From Marinobacter sp. LV10R510-11A (GTDB lineage: Bacteria > Pseudomonadota > Gammaproteobacteria > Pseudomonadales > Oleiphilaceae): 64,000 nt of DNA. This document shows positions 36,250 to 45,403 of this stretch, one piece after another. The stretch is taken from NCBI RefSeq assembly GCF_900215155.1, contig NZ_LT907980.1, positions 682,001 through 746,000 of the forward strand, given 5' to 3'. The notes below the pieces were generated by a model. It had not been told where the DNA came from. It did no database searches and was given only the letters and a program-made list of their open reading frames with translations. Position numbers and translations under genes: made by a program. How positions within the stretch are numbered: the stretch's first letter is position 1; each line of letters begins with the position of its first letter.

Positions 36250-37608
36250 ATGAGTAAGTTCGCGCTCCTTTTTTTGTTTTTATTTACGGCAGGAATCTTT
36301 GCTGCTCTGTTCATTACGCCTGTCTCATCGGTACTCGTTTACCAGATGGTCTATTTTGTAAACCCAGATAGCCGATGGTGGGCCGCTAGCATACCTGGTA
36401 TCCAGTACTCTTTCATCGCCTCTTTGGTGATACTAACGATGTTGACAGTCCGATATAAAGAATTATCAACTCAGGCCGAATGGAAAAAACAGCCAGTATT
36501 CAAATGGATGTTAGTAATGCTAGTCATCTATTCGCTTATGACTAATTTTGCTATTGTCCCTGGAGTTCATAAAGCATTCACTTACGATTTCGCAAAGCTT
36601 GTGGTAATTATTCTTGCTAGCTACAAGCTGATCAATTCAGAAAAGGCTCTGAACGCCTGTCTTTGGGTTTATATTTTTGGCGTGACATACATAGGCTACA
36701 TGGCGTATTCCGTCGGTAGGGACTGGCAGGGACGGGTCGAGGGCATCGGGATGATTGATACCGGCGGTGATGGTAACATGACCGCAGCGGCTATGGTTCC
36801 AGCATTGATTATTCTTACTTACATGGCTTGGCTGGGTAACAAAAAAATTAAATTTTTGGCAGTTTTTTGTGGCGCTATAATTGCTAACGGCATTGTTCTG
36901 ATTAACAGTCGGGGAGCATTTCTCGGAGCAGTAGTGGGCATATTATTCTTTCTTTTTTATATGATCTTTTCCAGACATCAACGAAAAGGACAACGAGGAA
37001 CGGCAATTCTAGTTATTTTGGTGGCGTTTTCCGGCACAATCTACGTCGCAGACGATGCATTCTGGTCTCGCATGGAAACGCTTCAAGACGTTGGTGACGG
37101 AGGAAAGAGTGGTTCTCACAGAATGGATTTCTGGATGGCAACGTTTGATGTATTGCAAGACTATCCGCTAGGTGTAGGTATCCAAGGCTTCATTGAATTG
37201 AGCCCAAACTATCTTCCTGAGCATTATTTTGAGGGCCGAAAGAAAGGCAAAGCAACTCACTCAACTTGGTTTCAGATTCTTTCTGAAATCGGTTGGCTAG
37301 GATTCTTTGTCTTGTTGGCACTACTTATTTCAACGTTAAATCTATCTCGGAAAACCAAGCGGTATTTGGTTAATATTGAACATTACGATGCCTATTTTAA
37401 GATGTTGGCTCTAGAAGGAGCTTTATTGAGTTTTTTGATTACCGCGAGTTTTATTGATCGTGGGAGATCTGAGATGCTCTACTGGCTGATTCTGTTTATT
37501 GCGGTAGCTTCCAATATTTATTATCTAAGGTCAATCAATCCCGAAAACAGGAAGCTAAAAAATACTAACCGCTATGCACTACCTGTTACACGCCATAAGA
37601 GTGAATGA
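36250..37608 (+). CDS. O-antigen ligase-like O-glycosylation ligase, exosortase A-associated (TIGR03097 type)
   Basis: Polytopic inner-membrane protein of the Wzy/WaaL superfamily, 452 residues with about ten membrane segments. The exosortase-associated type is marked by VYFVNPDSRWWAASIPGIQYS near the N-terminus. The long periplasmic loop (about 270-345) includes SRMETLQD, GSHRMDFWMATFDVLQDYP and THSTWFQILSEIGWLG, where WaaL-type active residues lie. It may ligate EPS or glycan chains to PEP-CTERM proteins or to lipid; this is inferred from family naming. From here rightward the DNA becomes visibly more AT-rich. Confidence 0.85.
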   Translation: MSKFALLFLFLFTAGIFAALFITPVSSVLVYQMVYFVNPDSRWWAASIPGIQYSFIASLVILTMLTVRYKELSTQAEWKKQPVFKWMLVMLVIYSLMTNFAIVPGVHKAFTYDFAKLVVIILASYKLINSEKALNACLWVYIFGVTYIGYMAYSVGRDWQGRVEGIGMIDTGGDGNMTAAAMVPALIILTYMAWLGNKKIKFLAVFCGAIIANGIVLINSRGAFLGAVVGILFFLFYMIFSRHQRKGQRGTAILVILVAFSGTIYVADDAFWSRMETLQDVGDGGKSGSHRMDFWMATFDVLQDYPLGVGIQGFIELSPNYLPEHYFEGRKKGKATHSTWFQILSEIGWLGFFVLLALLISTLNLSRKTKRYLVNIEHYDAYFKMLALEGALLSFLITASFIDRGRSEMLYWLILFIAVASNIYYLRSINPENRKLKNTNRYALPVTRHKSE

Positions 37609-37638
37609 AGTGAATATTGAGGCATAAGAAATTATCGT

Positions 37639-38318
37639 ATGCCTATAAATATTCTGAAAGTGGTATTTAATATTGAAATAGGAGGAGTTCGACAAGTTAT
37701 TCGAAACCTTTTAATAGACTATCGAGGAGTAATTTTCAAAATCCTACAGTTCGCATAGATTGCAATGTCGATAAAATAAGATAGAACATCCGAGGGCGCG
37801 AAATCGACGCGAACACTACACTAATTTGTATACGCTATTATCTCTGCAATAGACGTTAAAGTAAAAATTATTTTACAGAGCATGAGCGCTTCCGTCCCAA
37901 TCTCGGTTTGCTCGAATAAGAGGATAAAGAAATTGGCCTCAGTACCAATGCCATTTTTCCAGGATTCATACCAAAGCCGGCTATGCGACTCGCCGTTATG
38001 GACTTTTTTCTTAGCGCTAAAACCGAGGGCACCTCAATGAAACTGTTGGAAGGCATGATTTGTGGAGCTTGGCCGCTCGCGCGGTGGGTCTCGGAAAATC
38101 GTGATCTCGCCTCTCCCTGGCAAACCGGTCTGTTGCCTGGCGCCAGTAATATAAAAAGCTTTGCAATTGTATTACATCAGTTGAATGCTGATCGAACATT
38201 AAGTGCGCAGCATTCGGGGGAAAGCGCTAAAAAATTCGTCAGGACGCTCTCACCAAAGCGGGTGATAGGTTGCTACGAGTGCCTATGTGATAGTGACAAA
38301 GGAATGTTGGGCCTGTGA
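37639..38318 (+). pseudogene. Decayed GT4 glycosyltransferase gene
   Basis: An ORF starting at ATG 37639 reads MPINILKVVFNIEIGGVRQV, close to the LRVLHVTFNMGIGGTEQV start of the intact GT4 at 35062, but stops after 39 codons near 37758. From about 37880 another frame reads HERFRPNLGLLE, then a TAA stop, then EDKEIGLSTNAIFPGF and MDFFLSAKTEGTSMKLLEGM, matching the donor-site region of the same gene. The central part, including about 200 residues of the N-domain and linker, is missing. It is therefore a remnant with an internal deletion and at least one nonsense codon. The last bases overlap the flippase start. Confidence 0.8.
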
Positions 38319-39781
38319 GTACCGCCAAGAAGCTATTCCAGAGTTCTGGGCTGCTCGTTGGGATTCGCTTCTTTCAGCGATCTCTTGGTCTAATAAGTAC
38401 GCTTATACTGGCGAGACTACTTACGCCTTCGGATTTCGGGATTGTCGCAGTTGCTGCGCTGATTATTCATTTCTCAGAAGTTCTATCAAATACAGGTATT
38501 CAGCAGTATCTAGTCCAGTCAGAAGATGCGAGCGAAGAAACAGTTAATACGGCATGGACACTCAACTTGCTCTTGAAAGTGTCTGTTTGTGTGCTTCTCT
38601 ATCTATTGCTTCCAGGGATCAGCTGGTTTTATGAGAGTCCGAATATTGTTTTCGCGGTAGGGGCGCTTATTCCTGTCATTTTAATAAGAGCTATCATGAA
38701 TCCTGAGCTTCATGTTCAGCGACGGAATCTAAACTACGGAGTGATTTTTAAAATTGGTGTGATTCAGAAACTAATCAGCTTCCTTGTGGTTGTAGTGATT
38801 GCGCTATTGACGCAATCTTTCTGGGCGATCATTGCGGGAGATATTGTTTCGAGTCTTGTGAGCGTTGCTCTGAGTTATTACTACTGTGCCAGGCGTCCCG
38901 GGCTATCGATGCGGAATGCGAGTAGGCAGTGGGGGTTTTCGAAGTGGATGCTGGCGCGGGGGAGCCTTGGATACCTTCGGGCGCAGGCTGATACTCTATT
39001 AATCTCACAATTTTACTCGCTTGCACAATTGGGAAAGTTCAACATTGCAAGGGAGTTCACTATTATGCCGGCGAATGAAATTATTAAGCCGGCCGTTGAA
39101 CCGCTTCTGGCAATGTTTTCCAGCGTACGAACAGACCGTCAGAAAATGGCGCAACAGGTCTCTCTTGCATTGTTGGTTATATCGATATTTACAGCCCCGT
39201 TTGTTGCTTTCATTCATCAGTTTTACGAGCCAATTGTTTTCTATCTCCTGGGTAAGAATTGGCTTGAGGCTGCTCCACTGATGCAGGCGATGACACCTCT
39301 TTTGTTTGCGTTTGCTCTTGGAGGCATCCTTAATAATGTTTGCTTTGCGCTGGCAAAGGTCAAGATCGTGTTTTGGTACGATGCTGTATCTTTAATACTG
39401 ATTTTTGGGACTTTATTGGCCGCTCAAGGTCTTGCTCTCACAAGCTTCATCTGGTTAAGGAGCTTCATTGGCCTCGTCGCAGTTATTATCTTTCTTTACA
39501 TCTGCAGCCGCCTTATAAGGGCACGATTTACAACTCAGATAATACTCTTGGTGACTCCTTTGGTAGCGTCTTTTGCTGGCGCCTCGTTGGCACATCTCTT
39601 GATTTTCCAGCACAGCTTTCTGTCTCTATTCCTTAGCGGCGTCGTATTTGTCTTGTGTTATGGCAGCGTGATGTTTGCGCTGGCGTATTTTCTATCAAAG
39701 AGCAGCTCTACTTGGGGCTACGTATACGAATACAGCCTGAAACTCTTTCGTCAGTTGCGCAAAAAAAACCGTACTCATTGA
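38315..39781 (+). CDS. Oligosaccharide flippase, Wzx/MOP family
   Basis: Inner-membrane flippase for lipid-linked repeat units; 488 residues with about 12-14 helices. The start is GTG 38315 (MSTAKKLFQSSGLLVGIRFF), followed by the family motif ARLLTPSDFGIVAVAALI and NTGIQQYLVQ. Later segments include GKFNIAREFTIMPANEIIKP and MQAMTPLLFAFALGG. It resembles WzxC/RfbX-type proteins in colanic-acid-like clusters. It is the last intact gene of the rightward EPS operon before the IS-interrupted region. Confidence 0.88.
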   Translation: MSTAKKLFQSSGLLVGIRFFQRSLGLISTLILARLLTPSDFGIVAVAALIIHFSEVLSNTGIQQYLVQSEDASEETVNTAWTLNLLLKVSVCVLLYLLLPGISWFYESPNIVFAVGALIPVILIRAIMNPELHVQRRNLNYGVIFKIGVIQKLISFLVVVVIALLTQSFWAIIAGDIVSSLVSVALSYYYCARRPGLSMRNASRQWGFSKWMLARGSLGYLRAQADTLLISQFYSLAQLGKFNIAREFTIMPANEIIKPAVEPLLAMFSSVRTDRQKMAQQVSLALLVISIFTAPFVAFIHQFYEPIVFYLLGKNWLEAAPLMQAMTPLLFAFALGGILNNVCFALAKVKIVFWYDAVSLILIFGTLLAAQGLALTSFIWLRSFIGLVAVIIFLYICSRLIRARFTTQIILLVTPLVASFAGASLAHLLIFQHSFLSLFLSGVVFVLCYGSVMFALAYFLSKSSSTWGYVYEYSLKLFRQLRKKNRTH

Positions 39782-40467
39782 GTTAGATTGAAAGGGATCT
39801 CATGAAAATCGCAATATTCAGGACGGATTCCTCTACGCAGGATCCAACCTCCTATAACTCCCAGGAAATGGGCTTGGCAAAAGGATTCCAGGAACTCGGG
39901 CACACTGTTGACATAATCATGGCGTCTTCTACGCACCGATGCAGCGAGAAATTGGTAGAGAAAGCCGAAGGCGCTATAAGAGTCATTGAGCTTCCCTTTC
40001 GTTTAATTCCTGTGCTTAACGAAGCGGTATACTTAAAAGTTGGCAAGCTGCTGGGCAGGGAGCAATACGACTATGTACAAATCAACGAAGAAGGTAATTT
40101 TGCGTCCTATCTTATAGCTCGGGCTTGCCACAAACAGGGTCTGAAGTTCGGTATATATCAGGGGATGTATCGGATTTTGCCGGGCCGAAAATGGGCTTTC
40201 TACGGGACGATTCATCACAAGCTTTTTCGCCCTATGCTTCGGTCTACTTCGGTTGGTGCGTTTTGCAAAACGGCTGAAGCGAAGAGCTTTTTGAATTCTA
40301 AAGGTTATAAAAACACTCACGTAGTGCCGGTCGGACTGGACTTTTCCAAATTTAAGAATCGCAAGAATCGCGATTGGAGAGCCAACCTAAACCCCCTCTG
40401 CCAGCCTAGATGTCCAGTTGGCGATTTCGCCTGAATTCATGTCAGATTGGGCGGTATGAGAGTAGTC

Positions 40468-40974
40468 ATGCCACGTTATTCCGAGGAACGTAAAGCGGCC
40501 GTGTTGAAGAAGTTGTTACCTCCGCAGAACCGCAGTGTGGTGTCGGTGGCCGCAAAGGAAGGCATATCCGAAGTGACTCTGTACAATTGGTTAAAACAGT
40601 GTCGACAACAAGGGGTGCCTGTGCCGGGTTATCGTAATGCTGGAGACGATGGGTCTCCTGATGCCAAGTTAGCCGTCGTGATCGAAACGGCGTCTATGTC
40701 CGAAGCTGAACTGAGTGCGTATTGCCGCCAGAAAGGTCTGTATCCCGAGCAGGTACAACGCTGGAAAGACGCCTGCCTACACGGTGCCGGTCTGCAAGAA
40801 GGGCAAGGGAAAGCCGCTCAGAAGCAGCAGCGTGATGCCCGTAAGACCATCAAGAAGCTGCAAGCGGAAGTGCGCCGTAAGGATCGGGTTCTGGCAGAAA
40901 CGACCTCATTGTTGGTGCTGTCAAAAAAGCTCGAAGCCTTGTACGGCGAGGACCCGGACAGCGAGGACAGTTAA
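40468..40974 (+). CDS. IS3-family transposase OrfA (InsE-like helix-turn-helix protein)
   Basis: About 168 residues from ATG 40468 (ATG 40456 is an alternative). It begins MPRYSEERKAAVLKKLLPP, then a helix-turn-helix EGISEVTLYNWLKQCRQQG. A C-terminal basic coiled region (ARKTIKKLQAEVRRKDRVLAE) corresponds to the leucine-zipper segment of IS3 OrfA. It is longer than the usual 90-120 residues, having an extra middle region with a second HTH-like motif (LSAYCRQKGLYPEQVQRWKD). The slippery site lies within its last 20 codons. Confidence 0.85.
   Translation: MPRYSEERKAAVLKKLLPPQNRSVVSVAAKEGISEVTLYNWLKQCRQQGVPVPGYRNAGDDGSPDAKLAVVIETASMSEAELSAYCRQKGLYPEQVQRWKDACLHGAGLQEGQGKAAQKQQRDARKTIKKLQAEVRRKDRVLAETTSLLVLSKKLEALYGEDPDSEDS
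40923..40929 (+). other. Programmed -1 frameshift heptamer A_AAA_AAG in the IS3 element
   Basis: In the OrfA frame the codons are TCA AAA AAG, so the heptamer A AAA AAG is in the exact slippery phase. After a -1 slip the frame is open from 40929 through LTERTRLLNDYDEAVASG directly into OrfB with no stop, which would yield the OrfAB transposase. I did not model the downstream RNA structure. Confidence 0.75.
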
Positions 40975-41057
40975 CACCGCTGACCGAACGTACAAGGCTT
41001 TTAAACGACTATGACGAAGCTGTCGCCAGTGGCGCAGCCCGGTACAAGGCGGCCGAC

Positions 41058-42035
41058 TTGATGGAGCTGAGTCAGCGCACGTTGAAGCGCTGGCGACAGG
41101 CTAATGGCGCTGTAGCGGAAGATCAACGCCCGCAAGCGGAGCGCGTTGTGCAGCCACACCAGCTCACTCACGCTGAAGAAGCGGCCATTCTAGACACCTG
41201 CAATGAACGGGAGTACCAGAGCTTGCCACCGTCCCAGATCGTGCCTCGACTGGCTGATAAAGGGCTTTACCTGGCCTCTGAGTCCTCATTCTACCGAGTG
41301 CTCAAAAAGTACCAGCAAGTGAATCATCGGGGCCGCATGAAACCGCCGCGCAAGGTCCCTGAGCCCACCAGCTTTACCGCCACAGGCCCGAACCAGGTGT
41401 GGAGCTGGGACATCAGCTATTGCCCCTCAGAGGTGCGCGGTCAGCACTGGTATCTGTACCTGATCATGGACATCTACAGTCGCAAAATCGTGGCGTGGGA
41501 AATCCACGAATCAGAGTCTGGCGAGCTTGCCAAAAAGCTCATTGATCGAGCTCTGTTACGCGAGAGATGTTGGCAAAACCCACCGGTGCTGCACTCAGAT
41601 AACGGCGCGCCGATGACGTCCTACACGCTGAAAGCGCGGCTGGCAGACCTGGGTATGCTGATGTCTCACAGCCGACCCAGAGTAAGCAACGACAACCCTT
41701 ACTCAGAGTCGTTGTTCAAGACGCTAAAGTACTGTCCAAAATGGCCAGCCAAGGGCTTTTCATCACTAACGGCGGTGCGCAAATGGATGCTGTTGTTCGA
41801 GCAGGCTTACAACGAAGAGCACCTGCACAGCGGCATCAACTTCGTGACGCCCGCACAACGGCACCAGGGTGTTGATGCAGAGTTGTTAGCCAAACGTGAA
41901 GCGGTTTATGAACGAGCAAAGAGTCTGAATCCTAGGCGTTGGTCTGGTGATACTCGAAACTGGGCAGTCGCCGGAGCCGTATCCCTCAACCCTGGAAAAT
42001 TGCAGGAAATTGAGCGCAATAAACAGGCTGCTTAA
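41058..42035 (+). CDS. IS3-family transposase OrfB (DDE integrase domain)
   Basis: A 325-residue frame from TTG 41058, though it is open back to 40929 and is probably made mainly as an OrfAB fusion. Catalytic residues of the rve domain are visible: WSWDISYCPSEVRGQHWYLY (first Asp), HSDNGAPMTSYTLKARLADL (second Asp), and NPYSESLFKTLKY (Glu). The upstream HTH_21-like region has LSQRTLKRWRQ. No internal stop or frameshift, so the element may still be active. Confidence 0.9.
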   Translation: MMELSQRTLKRWRQANGAVAEDQRPQAERVVQPHQLTHAEEAAILDTCNEREYQSLPPSQIVPRLADKGLYLASESSFYRVLKKYQQVNHRGRMKPPRKVPEPTSFTATGPNQVWSWDISYCPSEVRGQHWYLYLIMDIYSRKIVAWEIHESESGELAKKLIDRALLRERCWQNPPVLHSDNGAPMTSYTLKARLADLGMLMSHSRPRVSNDNPYSESLFKTLKYCPKWPAKGFSSLTAVRKWMLLFEQAYNEEHLHSGINFVTPAQRHQGVDAELLAKREAVYERAKSLNPRRWSGDTRNWAVAGAVSLNPGKLQEIERNKQAA

Positions 42036-42691
42036 ACGCAGCTATATGGACAACTGGGTTGCAAATCACCGTAAATATCGGGGCAAATGAACAATTGATT
42101 TTGTACGTAGGTAGCCTTGAGCAGCGCAGAAACCCCCTATTCATCGCCGAGTTGGCGAGCAAAGCTAGCCCTGATCAGCATTTTGTTATGGTGGGTGAGG
42201 GGCTCTGCCGCGCTGAAGTCGTAGCAGTCCAAAAGGAACGTTTTCTTAATAACCTCCATCTGATCGGTCGGCTGAACCAGCAGGAACTGCCTGCCCTTTA
42301 CGAGCAGTCAGATGTATTCATTCTACCAAGCAATTACGAAATCTATGGAATGGTAGTGGCTGAGTCACTATTTTTCGGTACGCCCGTGGTAAGTACAAGA
42401 ACCGTAGGGCCGGTAGACATCATTGAGGGAAAAGTTCAGGGCTGCCTTATGCCAAATATAAATGTGAATGAATGGCTTACAGCACTCTCTCTTTACGGTG
42501 CGTCGTCCATCGATGCAAACAGCAATGCTGAGCGCACATCCTATGCGGAAGGTCGATTTGACTGGGCAACAATCGCTCGAGAATACCTTAGGCTCATATC
42601 AGCTGCGCCGTAACGTTGCTAAATTATTCTGCGGGCAAGGTCAATAACTCCAACATTTTTTAGAGGTGAGGGATGTTAATAGGTTGGCGGC

Positions 42692-42769
42692 AACCTGCCA
42701 ACACCGACAACCGACGATGAACTCGACCGGCTGTTGCCTTTGAACCAGGGCAAAACCATTCCAGTGTAG
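42692..42769 (+). pseudogene. Remnant of an IS66-type transposase C-terminus
   Basis: The frame reads NLPTPTTDDELDRLLPLNQG then a stop at 42767-42769. This resembles the end of IS66-family transposases, where LP-x-A-x-T and ELDALLPWN precede the stop. Only about 25 codons are recognisable, so the call is tentative. The rest of 42614-43046 (433 bases) holds nothing else I can identify except the likely promoter of the gene at 43047. Confidence 0.4.
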
Positions 42770-43046
42770 TTTGTCGAGCGCTTACGGGTTTTCTTATTGC
42801 GGGGCTAATACACTATTTTATTTTAATTCTGGGTAAAATGAGTATTCTAAGCTTACAGTAGAGGAAGCCGAATTTCTCGATGTAACAGATGTGTAAAAAG
42901 TTATATATTTTCGTAGCGTTGATAGACAGTCACGAATGCAACACAGTTATTCGAAACTATTTTAGATAACTTGTTTCCTGTTACGGTTTAGCTCAGGTAT
43001 CTTGGTTATCTTTAATCTCCACTCATACTGAGTGAAGGAACGGACT

Positions 43047-44198
43047 ATGATTTTGAAAAACAAATTACTCATTAGCTGCATCTTGGCGAGCGTTATGCTG
43101 TTGGATGCATCAGTTATTCATGCAGAGGTCATCTTCTCAGAAAACTTCGATGATCAGCCGGACTGGGATAAAATGACGGATCCAAGCCCAAGCAGTGATA
43201 ATTCTCGGCACGTATCAAAGGGAGACATTATACCTGTAGGGTGGGATTTGGTGCGATCTGAAGCGACGTGGGCGCCCTCTAGCGGGCACATGGATCGTCA
43301 CGAGTCGTTTGAGATCAAGAGGGCAGATTCCGCCAAAGCTCGCGGTGGTAAGGGTAAGGCAATGGTGAACTGGCGAGACAGCCATGACCCTGGATGGAAA
43401 CGATGGAACTCCGATGGCATATTGCTCAAAAGGATAGGAAACCAAAATCAGGTGTACGTTGAGTTCTATGTTGCGTTCTCGCCAGAAACCTATGACACCT
43501 TCAATAACAACCCTGAGGGGGTAGGCACCTCAAAGATATTTCGAATATATGGCTTCACAGGCGACTGGGACGCCCCGTTTGATTATTTCGCTGGCGCAAC
43601 GCATCCAGAGCTTGTTTGGGCAATCGACGGAGAACCATTTAAATACGGACTCCGTAACAAGCTGTCGCTATACGGAATGCACAACGATGATGCGAATTAC
43701 CCCGATATGCCGAGCAGGCAACACGGCGGGGATTTCTCTCTTAGTTACATATCGAGTCTGGCAGACATGGCCCTCGACGGCGGTGACGCCAAGCTACAAG
43801 ATAAAGAGAGCAGCGGGTACATGCTACCGGGTGGAGGCAGCGCGACGATGGAGCGCTTGTTTGGTCCGCCAGGCTCGTACACCAAAGTTGCTTTCTTTGT
43901 GAAGTTGAACTCTGCGAAAGGCGTCAATGATGGCGTTCTTATTCAATGGATTGACGACACTCAAATCCTTTATCAAAACACAATCAACTGGGTGCCATCG
44001 GACAAGAATGGTATTGCGTGGAATGTTATAGGGTTTGGTGGTAATGACTTCTTTCAATCCTATCCAAACGAAGACCGTCACGAGGAGTGGTACGCCATTG
44101 ATGATATTAGGGTGTTGACTGATATACCAGACGACCTAAGAGATAATTCAAAACACACAGTGGCACCCAATCCGCCGTTGGGCATTGAGATTGAGTGA
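43047..44198 (+). CDS. Secreted jelly-roll (concanavalin A-like) protein, possible polysaccharide lyase
   Basis: 383 residues from ATG 43047, preceded by GAAGGAACGG. The signal peptide is MILKNKLLISCILASVMLLD ending VIHA, with mature start EVIFSENFDD. The chain is rich in aromatic residues and beta strand. The stretch VYVEFYVAFSPETYDTF and the late KLNSAKGVNDGVLIQWIDDT resemble the strand and NDGVLxxWxD signature of polysaccharide-lyase jelly rolls (PL14/PL20-like). No catalytic residues can be assigned with confidence. It stands alone between the IS-damaged zone and a convergent kinase gene. It could cut or bind the locus polysaccharide. Confidence 0.6.
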   Translation: MILKNKLLISCILASVMLLDASVIHAEVIFSENFDDQPDWDKMTDPSPSSDNSRHVSKGDIIPVGWDLVRSEATWAPSSGHMDRHESFEIKRADSAKARGGKGKAMVNWRDSHDPGWKRWNSDGILLKRIGNQNQVYVEFYVAFSPETYDTFNNNPEGVGTSKIFRIYGFTGDWDAPFDYFAGATHPELVWAIDGEPFKYGLRNKLSLYGMHNDDANYPDMPSRQHGGDFSLSYISSLADMALDGGDAKLQDKESSGYMLPGGGSATMERLFGPPGSYTKVAFFVKLNSAKGVNDGVLIQWIDDTQILYQNTINWVPSDKNGIAWNVIGFGGNDFFQSYPNEDRHEEWYAIDDIRVLTDIPDDLRDNSKHTVAPNPPLGIEIE

Positions 44199-44257
44199 TT
44201 GGATGCCTGATGGTGTTCGATGAAGGAAGTTCTTTTTGTGAGTTGCACCAAATCTTT

Positions 44258-45184
44258 TTAGATTTGTTGGTATACCCACTTAATGCCTACCCGTGTGATT
44301 TGATTCATCTCCCGATTTGAGTTCCAAGATAGTAGGTCTCTCATATAAAGCTGACCTGAAAGGTGAGTAAGGAAATTGTAGACCAGATTGCAGCGGAAGT
44401 AGGGGGTCTCAATTATTTCATGCGAAACACCATAGGCATTCAGAAAACGCTGAGGTAAATCCCCGAAGAGCCTTCGCCGAGTGGCGTTAGTTGCCACTAT
44501 CGCCCACAGGCCACTGTAAAATCTGGCTACGTCATCTAGGTTACCTGAAACCCTAGTGTCACCAAAATCCAGAATATGTAAATCCCGTTGCTTATCAATC
44601 AGAACATTATAGATAATAAAATCGCCATGTACGCGGCAGGCAAATGAGTTGTTGGCGGCCAAGTATTCTGGCTTGCTCAGGTTTCTGAACTCTGTACCGA
44701 ACTGCCTCTCAATCTTTGCTAGATTGTATTCCGAGATTAAGCGATTTTTTCTTATATACTCAATTTTACCACGAAATTCTGCTTCCATCCAATCCCCATC
44801 GGGGCTCGTCAATAGGCTACTAGCGGAGCTTTCATGATACTTGCGCAACCAACTACCAAGCTCAGTAATACGAGCGCGAACCGTATCGGGGTAAGGTAGC
44901 CGATGACCTTTCAACCGTCCCAAAAGGTACGTAGGGTTCCAGACGGCGTGAAATAGCTCTTGCCCATCCACTTTCCGCGTGGTAAGCCGATTCGTCGATT
45001 CATTGAAGCTGATCAGCTCAACTGCTTTGACATGTTCGGTCTGAATGTCTAGGTTGCGGCAGCGGGCCAGTTCTTGTGCTTCTGGCTTAAGGCTGAGTTT
45101 CAATGTGTGTTTTATATAGGTTTGCTCAGAACTGATTCCAGTGCTGCGGGGGTTAACGCATACTTTCGCATTGTGCTGGCTCAT
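44258..45184 (-). CDS. APH-fold small-molecule kinase, paralogue 1
   Basis: 308 residues from ATG 45184 (MSQHNAKVCVNPRSTG); a longer in-frame start at 45283 is rejected because the paralogue at 53156 begins at the equivalent point. The phosphotransferase motifs are HGDFIIYN (HxDxxxxN) and LDFGDTR, with the lobe-linking WLRKYHESSASSLL. This is the aminoglycoside-phosphotransferase/choline-kinase superfamily; a sugar or lipid-linked target is more plausible here than an antibiotic. Roughly three quarters of residues match the copy at 53156, and similarity continues for about 15 bases past the stop. Both lie on the minus strand at either side of a glycan gene block. Confidence 0.8.
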   Translation of the reverse strand: MSQHNAKVCVNPRSTGISSEQTYIKHTLKLSLKPEAQELARCRNLDIQTEHVKAVELISFNESTNRLTTRKVDGQELFHAVWNPTYLLGRLKGHRLPYPDTVRARITELGSWLRKYHESSASSLLTSPDGDWMEAEFRGKIEYIRKNRLISEYNLAKIERQFGTEFRNLSKPEYLAANNSFACRVHGDFIIYNVLIDKQRDLHILDFGDTRVSGNLDDVARFYSGLWAIVATNATRRRLFGDLPQRFLNAYGVSHEIIETPYFRCNLVYNFLTHLSGQLYMRDLLSWNSNREMNQITRVGIKWVYQQI

Positions 45185-45403
45185 TGGATGGTACCTTATG
45201 TTTGTACTAATAGCCGTGACTTTATTATATGTCTTTGTATCTAGATTTTTGCAAAGGCATGCTCGCAACGACGTTGCTTGCACGGATTTTGTAAATTAAA
45301 TAGCCCAAACTGACTATCACCTTTGACAAGGGCGGCAATATGCAGGAGTTTGACTTAGAGATAGATAGCATACACTTAGTTATTGAGCGCGCGCTGTATG
45401 AGC

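Larger units (their letters stand above)
40405..42058 (+). mobile_element. IS3-family insertion sequence (about 1.65 kb)
   Basis: The element carries OrfA and OrfB in the IS3 arrangement with a -1 frameshift site between them. The best terminal inverted repeats are CCTAGATGTCCAGTTGGC on the left (40405-40422) and, read from the right end inward, CCCAGTTGTCCATATAGC, with TGTCCA as the invariant core. The exact ends could lie up to six bases inside or outside these. I could not find a convincing 3-4-base target duplication. It splits a GT4 gene. Confidence 0.85.
39802..42613 (+). pseudogene. GT4 glycosyltransferase gene split by an IS3-family element
   Basis: The N-terminal half (39802 to about 40404) encodes MKIAIFRTDSSTQDPTSYNS, YLIARACHKQGLKFGIYQGM and VVPVGLDFSKFKNRKNRDWR. 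The C-terminal half (about 42059-42613) reads LQITVNIGANEQLILYVGSL, EQRRNPLFIAELASKA, and the donor-site SNYEIYGMVVAESLFFGTPVV. Together they would make one GT-B protein of about 385 residues; the insertion falls in the interdomain linker. The upstream fragment runs into the element and stops at 40434. The C-terminal half has no plausible own start. A glycosyltransferase activity has been lost from this strain's EPS pathway. Confidence 0.88.

Noticed and set aside
40396..42066. Target-site duplication flanking the IS3 element
   Set aside because: Several end positions were tried (40399, 40405 or 40411 on the left against 42052, 42058 or 42063 on the right) and none gave matching 3-4-base repeats.
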